64,000 nucleotides of DNA from Megalonaias nervosa (taxonomy: Eukaryota > Mollusca > Bivalvia > Unionida > Unionidae). The translations under genes were made by a program, and so were the position numbers. This document shows, piece by piece, positions 29,956 to 42,699 of the stretch (position 1 is the first letter of the stretch; the number at the start of each line of letters is the position of its first letter). The notes under the pieces are model-generated. The model was not told the DNA's origin. It saw only the letters and a list, made by a program, of their open reading frames with translations, and did no database searches. The DNA is taken from NCBI GenBank assembly GCA_016617855.1, contig JAECUM010009678.1, positions 1-64,000 of the forward strand, read 5' to 3'.

Positions 29956-30729
29956 ATATTTACCTTATGTAGCTGACAATTCTAGTGCAGATTCCTCCGT
30001 TGCTGGTCATCACGCCATGTCGTAAATATGTATTACAAACAGATTTATTTAAACACAAAACACAAGAATACAAAACATCGGTTAGGAACAATATTTTTTT
30101 ATTTAATAAATGCAGTCTACAGGAACAAAATAATCACATGGTAGACAAATGCATTGGAGATTATCATCTGTTATCCTTTATTATGTATAATATATTGTAT
30201 GAAAAAAAAGCATTTATCTATCTTGGAGAACGATATCATTTAAATTAAACTGAAGAACGAAAAAAAACACAAGATACCAAATTGTCCGATGAATATATCA
30301 TATGTATTCCTTTTTTATAATGAGATGCTGGAAGGTATCAGTGTGAGAACAATCAATACCGCCACAGTGGCGATAAAAGTGACATGACATTGTGCCATAA
30401 AACAACTTAAAAAGCAAAATCGAAGCACCATATGATTGTTAACATTTGTAGTAATTAAATTAATTCTCTGCAGGAATTATACAGACAGTCATTGACTGAA
30501 TTTGAATGACCTGTTATATTATATGACAAAGGATAAAAAATCAAAAATGTTCATAATCATTCCTAGTCATGTTTGAAAACAATGTATAAATCCGGAATGA
30601 GTTGGAACTGATTGCAAACTGAAGTGCCTGTCGAAATTTGGTTTCTGCGTCTGCTGGAAAGATAGATCTCAAATTTGCCAAGGGATATTTAGTTCCAGTT
30701 TGAATTTATTCCTTATGTTGTTGTCATTG
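29956..30729. other. Host noncoding flank right of the retroelement
   Basis: AT-rich. A frame at 29985-30248 has no recognisable domain and no splice context. I see nothing else. Confidence 0.5.
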
Positions 30730-31350
30730 CTGTGAAAAGTCTTATTGTTGTCTTGCCAGCCCCGGTGGTTGCATTTCTAATTGAGGTGTGTACATTGCAA
30801 TAAAATGTATCCATAAAGGTTCACCTTCAGTTCTCTCCGCCGTAAATGGCAAAAATGCATTGAGCGTTTGTACAAAATTACTCGACCGAGCACCGGTACA
30901 TTGTTTCCAGTAAACTCCATAAATACCGCTTGAGGCCATTCAACGTCCATATGATTATCATGTACTCTTTACAGTTGTCAAGTCGGTTAAGAGCAATGAA
31001 TATAGGATATGTAAAAAAAATTTACCTGGCGAGCTCCTTCATTAATGTACTTAGGCGGTGTTTGCATCGCGACTTGCATTCAGATTGCAAGTGGGGTATT
31101 TTGTAACTGTCTTTCTAGCGTCTTAAGTACACGCTCGCGGGCATATTTTCCAATTAAACCAATGGCTTCTCTAATTTCTCAGCTTCTTTTCCGGCTTCCT
31201 CTATCGCCTGTGGCAAGCAAGTAAATATGTTTTTTCAGTTGCTTGTGTTGATTTCCTAACATCCTAGGTGTGTTTAGCTATCTTTCGAACTGGACGCATT
31301 TCTTCTCGACTTGAAATTGTATTAATGGAGCTATTTAAATGTTTTAACAT
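30730..31350 (-). pseudogene. Degenerate gene fragment of unknown origin
   Basis: Three minus-strand pieces have protein-like composition. ATG at 31350 gives a 28-codon frame (contains SSREEMRPVRKIAKH). Next comes an exon-like piece starting after TTGCTTGCCACAG at about 31215 (AIEEAGKEAEK, then AIGLIGKYARERVLKTLERQ). It contains an in-frame TGA and ends at GCTCGCCAG, followed by GTAAAT like a splice donor near 31026. Then comes 30742-30939 (NFVQTLNAFLPFTAERTEGE; PLWIHFIAMYTPQ). The region is GC-richer than its surroundings. I do not recognise the family. It could be a decayed host gene or an old viral fragment. Confidence 0.3.
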
Positions 31351-31789
31351 GCTATAAAATAGGTTAGTCTAGGTGTAAAAGCTTAAATCTCTGAATTAAA
31401 TATCTAAATTTCATTGTATGTTATACTTCCTTTTGTTTAAATAACTTTAAGAATATAAGTTTGCATTTAAACTGCCATGCATTTTAATGTATATTTTATT
31501 AGTTTTATTCATCTAAATTTCAATGAATATTTTTATACAGTTTAATTTAGCTTCAATAAATCTCGATAATTTACTAGTTTGTTTTATTTATGAAATTTAA
31601 ATGTATACTTTTACTATACTTTGTCTTTTTTAATTGCCATAAACATCACTGTATATTGTACTATTTTTAGGGTTAAACTGCCCTAGATGTCAATATATAT
31701 TTTACTTAATTTTATTTTATTTAACTGTACTTTAATGTTTATTTTGTTAAATGCCTACCATAGTATCTAAAGCCGTTGCCATTTGGGTA

Positions 31790-31975
31790 TGTCCACACAT
31801 AGAAACGCTTACCACTACCAAGGGATCTGTTCACACATACAAAACGCTTACCACTACCATGGAGTCTGTCCACACATAGAAACGCTTACCACTACCATGG
31901 GGTCTGTCCACACATAGAAACGCTTACCACTACCAAGGGGTCTGTCCACACATATTCACTTACCACTACCATTTC
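31790..31975. repeat. Minisatellite, ~38-bp unit
   Basis: About 4.5 copies of a unit containing CACACATAGAAACGCTTACC followed by ACTACCA(A/T)GG and GTCTGTC. Confidence 0.88.
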
Positions 31976-32190
31976 TGGATCACCTGGGATGCTTCATTTT
32001 ATACATACATTGACTCCATTCAGCTTTTAAAAAAATTAAGATTGTGTCATGGGGCTACCAATGCATAAACTTAGCACAAAACAATGCATAGATCTTGATC
32101 CGATCTAAAATCCTTAATGTGTCAGATTGACTTATGTACTATTGTTGTCATTTTATTGTTGTTGCCATTATTTACAAGATAGTATGTGGT

Positions 32191-32225
32191 TACATACATA
32201 CATACATATATACATACATACATAC
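32191..32225. repeat. (ACAT)n microsatellite
   Basis: Eight to nine tetranucleotide units with a small TATA interruption. Confidence 0.9.
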
Positions 32226-33204
32226 TGTTCACATGCACAAAACATTCCTGTTATTTTATTTAAAATGCAAACATTTCCAGAAAATGCAACATCACTGTTG
32301 CAGATTGTTTTATAGCCTGTGTCCAAATTTGAGCATAACACCTCTATGATAATCTTGGTGCACATGAACTACCTGCTCATGCAATGCAATGCATTAAAAC
32401 TGTAGAATATTAAGGAAATATATAAGGAGTTTAATGAAGTGTAATATTGCATGACATTACATAAAGGGTCAAAACTACATCTATATCTAAGTCTATGTCT
32501 GCTGGGCTAAAGACTCTTTCATTTTAAAAGACTCTTACATTACTCTGAGTAATCTACATTGAGCAGAAGCCCAGTATATGTCATTACAGTAGCTCATATT
32601 TTTTAACCTTTTTATTTACTAACAAGAAATTTGTTCCTTCTGAACAAGTTATATGCCCCAATTGAAAACTACAGAAATACAGTCACGGTTTTGAAAACCA
32701 TTTTTTTTAACAGCAATAAAAACAGAAAGAATCCAATAATGTTCAACCTCTTTTCAAATAATCATTTCTTTAGTTGCAGCTTAAATGTAAAAAGGCCCTC
32801 AAGCAAAAACACAGATATTTAAAACTCACAAACTCTGGAACGCTTCCAAAACACATTTCACACAAGAGAAAAATTTAAGGAAAGATATTTATTTCACAAA
32901 GATAAAGTATACGTAAGGGTATAGCAATACTAGAATACAATAAAAGATTAATATATACATACATAACAGGAATATCATAAGAGAGTATACTGCAACCTAA
33001 TTATCTATTCAATATGTTTACCTAAGACATATAATTTATCATTCTCATACATGTGCATGTGTGTGTGTACCACCTGACTACTATGTATGGTAATACAAAC
33101 AAATCTTCCATATTGACTGAAGGGTGTTGTAGTGCATATAGATATTAAACTGTATTAACAGTTTTTGTATATAGACTAACAAGCATGACCCATTTTGACT
33201 AAGA

Positions 33205-33350
33205 CAGGGATTTCAAACACATGGCCAGTGGGTCGCATGCGACCCGCCAAGCCATATCCTATGGCCTGCAAAATGACTGGCATCACAAGGTGTCATGAAA
33301 GATAATAAAGGTGGTGTGACCCTTGGGCTGGTTTGAGTTTGAGGCCCCTG
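33205..33350. mobile_element. hAT-type MITE (146 bp)
   Basis: The ends are CAGGGATTTCAAAC and GTTTGAGGCCCCTG (inverse CAGGGGCCTCAAAC), typical of hAT elements. It is flanked by 8-bp direct repeats GACTAAGA (33197-33204) and GACTAAGG (33351-33358), seven of eight matching. There is no coding capacity, so it is a non-autonomous copy. Confidence 0.75.
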
Positions 33351-35149
33351 GACTAAGGGATGTTATTGTGGATATCAAGATCAAACTGTATTTACAAGTT
33401 TCATGCACGGACTCACAAGCATGACCCATTCCTTCCTAAAGTGATACAGTATATCCTTCTGCATGATTTTACATTGCTAGTTTGTCACAGACAGCAGCAT
33501 TATAACTTGTACTGAAAAGTTACCAAATTCTCATGGTGTATCAACTCAAATAATCTATCTTAACCAGACAATAACATCAGCTTAAATACAAAATTATCTT
33601 TTCTAAATTAAAATATCTGAACATCATTTTTCTTGCTTCATTTGCAACAATAAATCTGACTTCAAACAGCTGGCATGTATCAATGATTACAATGGCAGAA
33701 GTCAAACTAATGACGGTCGAAGCATGCAGTAACATGTAATGCAAAATGACAAAATGGCAGATTGTACAACTTACTCCACAGGCCCAAATGTCCATCATAG
33801 TCTACAAGTTTGTATTCTTTCTATTTGTAATTGTCGCACTGCATGGTACTGCAGGCCTCCTCTCTCACTGCTTCACCCTCCATCATTGACAATTGCAATG
33901 ATGTGGTATGCAGATTCTGATGAGTTAAAAGGTAGTCAAGATATAATGAATTCTTCTGAAAGGTGTAGTGTTTTATATTTGAAAATATTTGAGATTTTCT
34001 GAACTTTTACAACTATTTTGTTCAAGACAAAAATCTATTTCAAGGTGTACAAGTCTAAAACTCATTATTTTCCATCCTTTCTACTACCACAACATCTGTC
34101 ATGGATCATAATATAGACAAAGAATCTTCAGCAACTGATTTCCTATCTCAAATGAAGAAACTCTCTGAGAAGATATTGCAACAGAGGCCATAATCTTAAA
34201 CTGAATAATTTGTCAGATACATTCCAAAATGCTTTAAGAAATGGAAATGATATTCACTCTTGTTTTGTTCCTTTGACAAAAATAAAGTGTGACACTCAAG
34301 CTCAAGTAGATGTACATAATTTGAAATTGCATAATGAAGTTACTGTCAAGACATGCACAAACGTGAAAGTCATAGCTAGCTTACAAGGCATTAGGAAGCA
34401 ATCAAACTACTGTCAAGAAAGGAAATGAAAAAGTTACAATTAAACTAAAAGGCATTATAAACAAGTGAAGTTACTGCCAAGAAAGAAAATGTAAAAGTCA
34501 TGACTAGCATACAAGGCACTATGAAGCAACGAAATTACCTTCAACAAATGAAATAAAGATGTCACAACTGGCCTAAAAGATGCCAGGAAGCATTATTATC
34601 AAGGTAAGCAAATGAAATTAAATGTTAGAGTCATAAAAGGCATCCAGAAGCAAGAAAAATATTGTCAAGAAATTACATATAACAGTCTTAATAAGAATAA
34701 ACAGTATTATTATGAACCAATGAAATTAGTAAAGAAATGAAATGTTACAGTCAAAACAAGCCTAAAAGGCATTAAGAAGCAAAAGCTAACACAAAGTAAC
34801 AATTTCGCTAACCCTGTTAGTAGTATAACTAAAAAGAATACAACAAAGAAAGTATAATTTGTAAAAAAAAAAATCACATTCAGTATATAATAGTGTATAC
34901 AAAATAGCTAAAGATATATAAAAAGGTCTATACATTGTTCAGTGATTTAAGGTACAGGTCAGTGACCATCTAACAATAAGACGACCTGGTTCCGTGGACA
35001 CAAAATGAAAAAAGATGTGTTTGTAAAACGTGTATATACCCAGTACAGACAGCAAAAATCCTAATCTGCAAAACTCAAAATGGAGAAAAGTTTAAAAATT
35101 TCTATAATGGCATGAAATTCTAGTCAGGTCATCTACTTGTGACCATGAT

Positions 35150-35193
35150 TATGTATGTATGTATGTATGTATGTATGTATGTATGTATGTATG
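35150..35193. repeat. (TATG)n microsatellite
   Basis: About eleven uninterrupted units, at the paralogous position of the array at 1827-1932. Confidence 0.92.
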
Positions 35194-37219
35194 GATTTAA
35201 CAACATGTCAGCTCAAATATATATAAAAAATGTATCTTAAAAAAGAAATTTTATATGCAAGTTTGAATTTGTTATCTTGGTGCTGAAACACACAACTACA
35301 TTTCGAAAATGGTAGAAAGATTATAAAAAAATGAATATATAAACAAACTATAGACAGTAATACAATTGATTGTGACTGCAATGAGGCAAACTGAATGCCT
35401 AACATCTGCCTGTCAGGAAATTAAAGTTAAAGACATGTTCCACCTTAACCATTTCAGAAAGCAATCATATATTCTAATTAACTCTCATTAGAGATGAAAC
35501 ACAAATTTGCACAAAAATAAACACTGTCAATTTAAATTACAAAAACAATTTAATAAAATATAGATAGAACTCATTTTACCAGCGACATGAATATCTAGCT
35601 AAGATAGAACTCCTTCTACCGCTGAATAATACAGTACAAACATTGGAGGCATAGTTTATAGTGATCCATGTAATAACTGAAAAATAATTTTCACATAACA
35701 GAATATTAGAAAATCATGTGGGATATAAAAGAAAGTATAAACTGTTATGGTTGCCATGCAAAAAAAGTTTTAATTAATTAATGTGTAATGCATAAGAGGT
35801 AGGAAGAGACTCAATGAAATATTTTTTAAAAGTCTGTTTTGGTGTACAATCGATTTCAAAAATCGTCACAGTACACAAAATAGAGAATCATGCTATTTAT
35901 GAAGTGAACTGAAGAATAATATATGCCTCAAGCCACATACAGCATGTTATACTGTACTATACAATCAGTTTTATAAATTTAATATCAACTGAACTGAAAG
36001 CTGGAGATTCTGTTTATCACATTATACTAAAATCTTTGTATTATTAACGTATTGTTGTACTCATGGTGAGACAGTTAATCAAAGTCTTCAACAGTAACAA
36101 ACTTACAATATATGCTTGCTAATAAGTCAGGTCCATTCCAAACAATATAGACCCTAATAAGCCCTCACATAATTCACCAGCGTATTTGTGTCTATGGTGT
36201 TTGTTCTACTGATTATTCCTATCAAAATGCATAGACATGGGTCTGATAGCATATTATGTGATATAGCAAATCTGGGTATATGTAGTATGCATTTGGTTCT
36301 TATTTATACACAATTATATACAGTATAAAATCATACTTCATCTTCCCATGAACCTATACATACACATCAGCAAAAAAATATAACCCCAAAAAAACTATGA
36401 AGGCTCAATAATACTAAACATTGAAACCATTCCAACAATTCCAGAACAATGATATCCATTACAAAATTGTGACCAAAACAATAACAATAAACAAATTTAT
36501 TTCCTCATTATCTCTGTTGCTATTTCGTGGCTATACATACATACATGTTCACTACAATAAAAAAACAATGAGGATCCTACAATAATTATGTTCTTAATAT
36601 ATTATTGACCATGATGAACTTGTCACTGATGTTAACATTACAACCAAATCCTACTAGCTATCATGTTATAGCATATCAAAGATATTATTTTACAAATGCT
36701 ATTCATTGATGCTAAACACAAGTGAACATGATGTTATTGAAACATTCATTTAAAATTTTCCATCACACAGCTGAAATGCAATTTTAAAACTGAATATATC
36801 TCTTAACTCTATGAACATAAAGAAATTTAATATCTTGGTAATTAAAATGTACACCGGGTTTAAGGCTGCTAGTATCAAAAAGCAAACTAAGTAACAAATT
36901 AAACAAATTTCATTTTGATACCCGCAAAAAAAAAACATTATAACACATAACTGCTATGGTAGCAATGGAAATTGTTGAACTTAATCCAAACACTATCACT
37001 GATTAACTAAGAATGAGAAAAAAGAGGGCCTCATTTCATGACTGTGCCATAAAACATTTAAAAAGTTCAACATTATTAATGGGAGGGATGAGGGAAAGTC
37101 ATATAAACATTGCTCACAATTTTTAGCTATCAGATCAGATTATATTTCTGTACACACTGCATACTCAACAAAGCAAACCCTGTCAAAGGACAATCCACTT
37201 CTTAAGCCACGCTCTACTG

Positions 37220-37510
37220 CAGGTGTTGACAACCTATGGCACGTGTGCCAAAGGTGGCAAGTCAGACTCTTCGAAAAGCCACCAGGTATGAGTTGTAGTT
37301 TTGTATTGCATGTACTAAAAAAGATATTCCTTTATAAAAACAATGAAATACTGACTTGAAATTTGCTATTCCTCCCACAGATTTATATTCCACAGAGTAT
37401 TAGTTTAACTTAAATGGATGAATATGACATGGCACACAGCACTCTCATATTGAGTGGATCTGGCACAGCATTTCTAACAGGTTGCCGCTGATGCCCTCTC
37501 TGCTGTATAC
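37220..37510. mobile_element. Fossil hAT-like element (doubtful)
   Basis: Starts CAGGTGTTGACAACCTATGG, close to hAT ends, and has internal TGGCACG- and GGTGGCAAGTCAGACTC-type phrases. The same sequence is at about 3815-4100 in the left copy, so it predates the duplication. The far end is not clear. Confidence 0.3.
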
Positions 37511-38590
37511 TGAACAAAAATAAACCATCTCAAATGACGGCCCACATTGCTAAGTCACTCTCTCCTGCATATGCAACACAAAAAATGTTCAAATGGTGGC
37601 CCTGTTTGGCAAGTCAGTCTCAACTTCCATTCCCATTTTTAGATTATCCCAATGAGTAATACCCCAGTATGCAACAAGTACAAATACATGATTTTTTATG
37701 AACACTAAACCTGTCAAAATTTACCCCAACTGAATTATATCCTGTTTAAACTGAGAAAATCTGGAATCTATAAATAATAAAAATGCTGATTTGAAATCAT
37801 TGTACCTATGCTGATCTTTGAGCTTAGCAATCGAAAAGAACATAATTACTTTGGACAATAATTTTTCAAGCAAGTATATAATGAGCACCCTATGAAGCCA
37901 CTGAAAAGATTAATTTCCATAATATTAACATCATAATAAAATGCCAAAGCTGAGTGATCTAAAGAATATGTACAAGGTTGTTACCTTGGAAACCAGCAGG
38001 CATGAACAGAATCCCATGCATTGGTAAAGTTTTCATCTATGCCTTATTGAAAATTATTGTTCCATGATTCACACTTGCATAAGTCCTCAAGCACTATAAG
38101 GTACATTGATTTCTGCTGGGGGCAATGAATTTTCCTGGGAAAATAAGCCTGTTCATTCATGTAATGTTAGGCTGTTTTGGTTTCATAAAGAAGTTTTGGT
38201 TCCATAAAGAAGATAATACTTCAGTAAGCAACTTACTGGGAGAAGCATTGTTTTCATTATTTCTCTCATCTATGTCAGTTTGTCCAGTGAAGTGTTTGAA
38301 CTATGATTTCACCAACAAAAATGTACAATTACATGTCAAATTCAAAGCTAGAAATGTATGAATGTATAAATACATAAAGAAACAAGATCATGAATAGCAA
38401 TATGATAGTATGACAAAGGCATATAAGCACCAACATTAAGTAAATATTAGCATTTTTATATATGATATTAATTAATCAATGCAATACACAGAATGTGGGG
38501 AAAAAGTGAAATATTCCAATTAAAATATTTGCATTTTATGTATTTGTAACTTCCAGATATCCCACCAATCAAAGTACCACCATCTTGGCA

Positions 38591-38596
38591 TTTATT
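38591..38596 (-). promoter_or_regulatory. Possible polyadenylation signal AATAAA
   Basis: Lies 11 bp after the stop codon of the last exon on the minus strand. The left copy has AATATA here. A longer 3' UTR with a later signal is also possible. Confidence 0.35.
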
Positions 38597-38607
38597 ATCC
38601 ATCCGTC

Positions 38608-38657
38608 TCATTTAAGCTCACTATATGCTGGTGGTGGGGCCGATGGATAGGGGCTTC
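38608..38657 (-). CDS. Last coding exon of a Pro/Tyr-rich host gene
   Basis: A 50-bp exon after a TTATTTTCAG acceptor. In phase 1 it encodes SPYPSAPPPAYSELK and stop. PPAY is a PPxY motif, the known ligand of WW domains (for example in NEDD4-type ligases). The phase agrees with the donor of the exon at 40891-41046. It is the C-terminus of the gene whose other visible exons lie at 40891-49896. The family is not identified. Confidence 0.6.
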
Positions 38658-39159
38658 CTGAAAATAAACAGAAATTTACTTGCTCATTACAAGTGTGACT
38701 TGACCTCCTTTCCAAAAGCACAACATCTGGTGAATACAGGCCAGAGAATTTATATGAAACTTTGTAATTTATGATAAACTAGATGGATACAGAGTATATT
38801 GCATTTGAAAACACTGTTAAAGGACAAGATTAAGAGACAGTACAAACCTTAAAGTTGAAAATATAAAGCTGTGACATAGCTACATACTAAATTGTAGATG
38901 TAATTTATATTTTTCAATTGGTTCAAACTGGATGGAAATAGAGTATACTTCTTCTAAAAACATTGTTAAGGGAGAAGAAAAAGTGACATTGCAAACTTGA
39001 ACCTTGAAAATTTCAACTTGTGACAATGCTACATACTGAAATGGGCATGTAAACTGTTATTTCTCATTGATTCATTACCTAATCCTTTATATTTTAAACA
39101 TTTGTTAATGTAAAGTGACCTTGTCCCAAAATACTGTTTGCCTTGCCACCTATGACCAG

Positions 39160-39425
39160 ATGAATAAAATAACATAAAGTGACCTAGTCCAAAATTAGTG
39201 ACTTCCCTGCCTCATACGACTGAAGTTAACGTAAGGTGACCTAGTCAAAATTTACTGATTCCCTTGCCTTACATGACTAAGTTAACGTAAGGTGATCTAG
39301 TCACAAATTACTGATTGCCTTGCCTCATATGACTAAGTTAACGTAAAGTGATCTAGTCCCAAATTACTGATTGCCTTGCCTCATATGACTAAGTTAACGT
39401 AAAGTGACCTAGTCTAAAATTACTG
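39160..39425. repeat. Tandem array, ~58-bp unit, expanded in right copy
   Basis: About four to five copies of a unit with AAGTTAACGTAAAGTGACCT and CAAATTACTGATTGCCTTGC. The left copy (7260-7400) has about two diverged units. Confidence 0.85.
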
Positions 39426-40599
39426 ACTATGACTAACAACTACTGATAACAACTACTGATAACAGAACTTTAGGAAATATACTCTATGAACAGAGATTAT
39501 AATGTTGCACTGTACAATGCAATTATATTTCTGCACATCAATACATATCATTCCATTTGTTTATTTCAATATTATTTTGGACCTTTCAGCGGCTATATAA
39601 CACACAGGTAGATGATATATAATAGCACTAGTCAATACAATTTCTTAAATTTCCCTAAATGACTCTTTATGTTTTAATCTTTCTTGAATCTCTACAACTA
39701 TTATCTGGTTAACTCAGAGATGCTGTCAAGATTGTATCTAAGGGCGAGAGCCCCTCCCCATCACAAAAATAAAGATGAAGTAGAAGAAAGGAGGGGGATA
39801 AGGAAACACATAGTTGAATATTTACTAACAATTCAATATCTGTCCCTTTAATTCCTTATCCACTCTGTTAGAGCTTTATGGAAATCAAAATCTTTTACCA
39901 ATCTCATCTCTAGTTGCATAATCATGTAATCTGTTGATTGTTTCTGGGCTTAATATATGCCTTATCGGTGTATGAATATTGTTTTATGCTGAGATTCCCC
40001 TTTCAAAGTCTGCTGTCTGAATGTGGCACAGCTAGTTTAGCCAGCTTGAACAAGTTGGAAAATGTTGTCTATTGTTCTTCTCTACTGCTCATAGGTAGTG
40101 TCTTTTAGATACTTCTGCTCCAAAATAATATTTTTCACAAACAAAAATTCTGTTCCATAATGTTACATTAGGTTTTTTAAGTTCATAAATATCATAGTGT
40201 CTTTTTAAGACCGAAATATTTTGATCAAATAAACATCTCTACACATTAATTTCATCTTAGATTCTTATTTATTCAATTTATCTTCAACTTTATAGGGCTA
40301 TACAGTTCTGATGATCAAGATCACAAAGGGCTAAATTGTATGAGAAAAAGAAATGAAAATTGCACTCTACTTTAATGTGTTTTAATTAGGCTTGATATTA
40401 TGCCTTTTCTATAGTTGTTTGAAATAATGCTGAAAGAATGGTGGACCTACATACCATCTGGGTTTTTTTTCCATCAGCCATGTACACTGGACTCAAATTC
40501 AACATCACTTTCGGGTTCAAAATTGCTCTCTGCAATCTTCATTAACACTTTACCAGCTTCAATATGATGATATTTTTCTCAAGCAAAAAACTAGTGTCA

Positions 40600-40775
40600 T
40601 CATCACTATCATCAGACAATATTTGCAAAACAAAATCATCATCTGAAGATGATTTACACTGGGAATCAGCCAGAATTTGCGAACAAAATCATCTGAAGAT
40701 GAACCACACTGGGAATCAGCCAGAATTTGCAAAACAAAATCATCATCTGAAGATGAACCACACTGAGAATAAGTC
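40600..40775. repeat. Tandem array, ~50-bp unit
   Basis: Three copies of TCATCTGAAGATGA, CACACTGGGAATCAGCCAGA and ATTTGCAAAACAAAA. The left copy (~8620) has a single unit. Confidence 0.8.
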
Positions 40776-40890
40776 AGTTTGGTGATCTAGATACTAATGC
40801 CACCTTGTTTATGCAGGCAAGACATAAATTGGAATTTACTTTTGGCCACAAACTGTTGGCCATCTTTCAGAAAACAAGGTGTCCACCTAC

Positions 40891-41046
40891 CTTGTCCCTG
40901 TGGTGGGGCTAACCCATAGGCTGGTGCACTGGGGTCATTGTAGGAGAACCCTATCCCCTGGGGGGTTGGGTATGTGGCTGATGTAGGTGGGTAGGGGGGA
41001 TTTCCCATGCTTACATCTTCCTGGGGCAAGGGTGGCTTAGCTCCAT
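40891..41046 (-). CDS. Internal exon, Pro/Tyr/Gly-rich host gene
   Basis: A 156-bp phase 1-1 exon. The acceptor is TGTACTTTTCAG and the donor GACAAG/GTAGGT. It encodes DGAKPPLPQEDVSMGN, PPYPPTSATYPTPQG and SAPAYGLAPPQGQ, rich in Pro, Tyr and Ala. The composition is that of cytoplasmic adaptor-binding tails (Shisa-, WBP- or LITAF-like proteins have such tails), but no globular domain is present to identify the family. The longer open frame around it reads into introns and is not used. Confidence 0.65.
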
Positions 41047-41313
41047 CTGAAAAGTACAGAAGAATCAAATAAATCAGTCATTCTATTTATCATCATCATT
41101 ATCAACACCCTGGATTCAGAAAGGAAAGACTGAATGAAAGTGAATATAAATAAATGTACAAATCCTTAAAAATACTTGATATCATTCCTAAAGGTTATAC
41201 TATTTGTTCAAGTATGTAATAAGAAGTAATCATATTTAAAACCACCTGAACTTTGCAGTATAGAAATACAGAATATCATCTAGATCAAGCGGGACCAAGT
41301 AAGACATTTTGCA

Positions 41314-41326
41314 CTCTTTCCATGTT
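41314..41326. repeat. SINE target-site duplication, left
   Basis: CTCTTTCCATGTT, identical to 41584-41596 across the SINE. Confidence 0.85.
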
Positions 41327-41583
41327 GTTGTTGTTGTTGTTGTTGTTATAGGGTTTAACGCCATTTTTCAGCACAAGATAGGCTATACATGGCGGCCAGT
41401 ATTAATGGTGGAGGAAGAACCCGGGAGAACCTGGAAAGAACCACTGACCCACGAGAAGCTACCAGCAAGCTTTCTCACATAACCACATTGGCCAAGCCCG
41501 AGACTCGAACCCACGCAGACAGAGGTGAGATGGCAGTGATCCGTAACAGAGAGCGCTTTAGACCACTCGGCCACTCGGGGCCC
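41327..41583 (-). mobile_element. tRNA-derived SINE with (AAC)n tail
   Basis: On the minus strand it starts GGGGCCCCGAGTGGCCGAGT, with an A-box-like GGCCGAGTGGTCTAAAGC and a B box GGGTTCGAGTCTCGGGC at tRNA spacing. A unique body follows, ending GGCGTTAAACCCTATAAC, with an AAC repeat tail. Identical 13-bp target duplications flank it, which shows LINE-type insertion. The A-box with its long arm suggests a Leu/Ser-like tRNA origin. It lies in the intron upstream of exon 40891-41046. The GGCGTTAAA ending recalls molluscan SINEs. Confidence 0.88.
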
Positions 41584-41596
41584 CTCTTTCCATGTT
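41584..41596. repeat. SINE target-site duplication, right
   Basis: Identical to 41314-41326. Confidence 0.85.
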
Positions 41597-41965
41597 ATGG
41601 CTATCTAAAAATGGTACCAATAAAACTTAAGAATATACCTCAAACGATTTATAGGCTGAGAATAATTATAACTGAATACAGGCTTTTATTTGACTCAGTT
41701 TGAATTAAACTGCCATCAAGGAATGCTGCTCTTTATTGATGGGTGGCCTTGGTATCTACTTGAATCAGTAAGCTTGTTATCTGGCTGATCACTGGCATAT
41801 GTCAATTGGCTGCAGAAACAATCATCTCCCCAAAACTGCGGGAAATCACATCTATCTCCTAGCAAAACAGTGTCAAGTACACAAGCTTCAGGATGATTTT
41901 ATGGATTATGATTTTTGAAAGCTGATCATTGTCAATATCATCATCATCATTATCAACATTATCAT

Positions 41966-42117
41966 GGGTGAAATGCAGTGGCTCAGTGGTTAGTATTTTG
42001 GACTCAGGATGAAAGAGTGCAGATTTGAACCCCACAATTTGACCAGCCTGGTCAGCTACAGTGTAACTGTATTATATCCCTGAGAAAATAACCCAAACTG
42101 ACTTGGCAATAAATAAT
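41966..42117 (+). mobile_element. Second tRNA-derived SINE
   Basis: A-box-like CAGTGGCTCAGTGGTTAGTA and B box GCAGATTTGAACCCC in + orientation, followed by a body ending ACTTGGCAATAAATAATC. It is a different family from the SINE 0.4 kb away. Target duplications are not clear. Confidence 0.7.
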
Positions 42118-42699
42118 CTATTTGTGTTGCTGTACCATAAAGCACCAAAGCGAAACCAAACCAATCATCATTATAGGCACCAAACAGATGGTATAATGCT
42201 GATGTGATGTTAAAACCATATATTTACATTCATCTTCAGTATTAATTGTTGTTATTGCTGCTGCTGTATTTGCAAATCTTGCTTTGTAATCTTTTACTAT
42301 CAAAGTTCAAAGTTTAAAGAGAAATTATATGATGCTAAGGAAATAAAGCATGAAAAGTACACTCATTATCTGATAATTTACTATAGTCTTGTATCACACA
42401 ATTAACTTCAAAACTGTTTGTTACACACAGTTAGCACATGAAGTGATATTTGATTTAACCTTGAATTTTGCCCCTATACCATTACTAACCAATACATCAT
42501 ATGGTGGGAGTCGCAGTAGATGAGTGACAACTAATTTTAGGATGGCATAATCAGTTAGTTCTGAAGAAAGCTGTTACAGACATTGTCACTTCTCATCTAA
42601 AATCGCATTTGCATATTTTTCTAATTGAGGCACATGTTTATGTTGCAAGCTCTTTGCAAAAGACTTCTCCACATACAAACTACACAGATTAGTGTATTA

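Larger units (their letters stand above)
31351..33804. other. Host noncoding sequence
   Basis: Very AT-rich. It holds a 38-bp minisatellite (31790-31975), an ACAT microsatellite (32191-32225) and an hAT-type MITE (33205-33350), listed separately. No gene is seen. Confidence 0.6.
33805..40800. other. Segmental duplication, right copy
   Basis: Collinear with 745-8690. Unlike the left copy it lacks the ~1.8-kb degenerate repeat block, has an expanded 58-bp tandem array (39160-39425) and retains an intact last coding exon (38608-38657). It is continuous with the next upstream exon at 40891. Beyond the exon I see only noncoding sequence. Confidence 0.85.
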
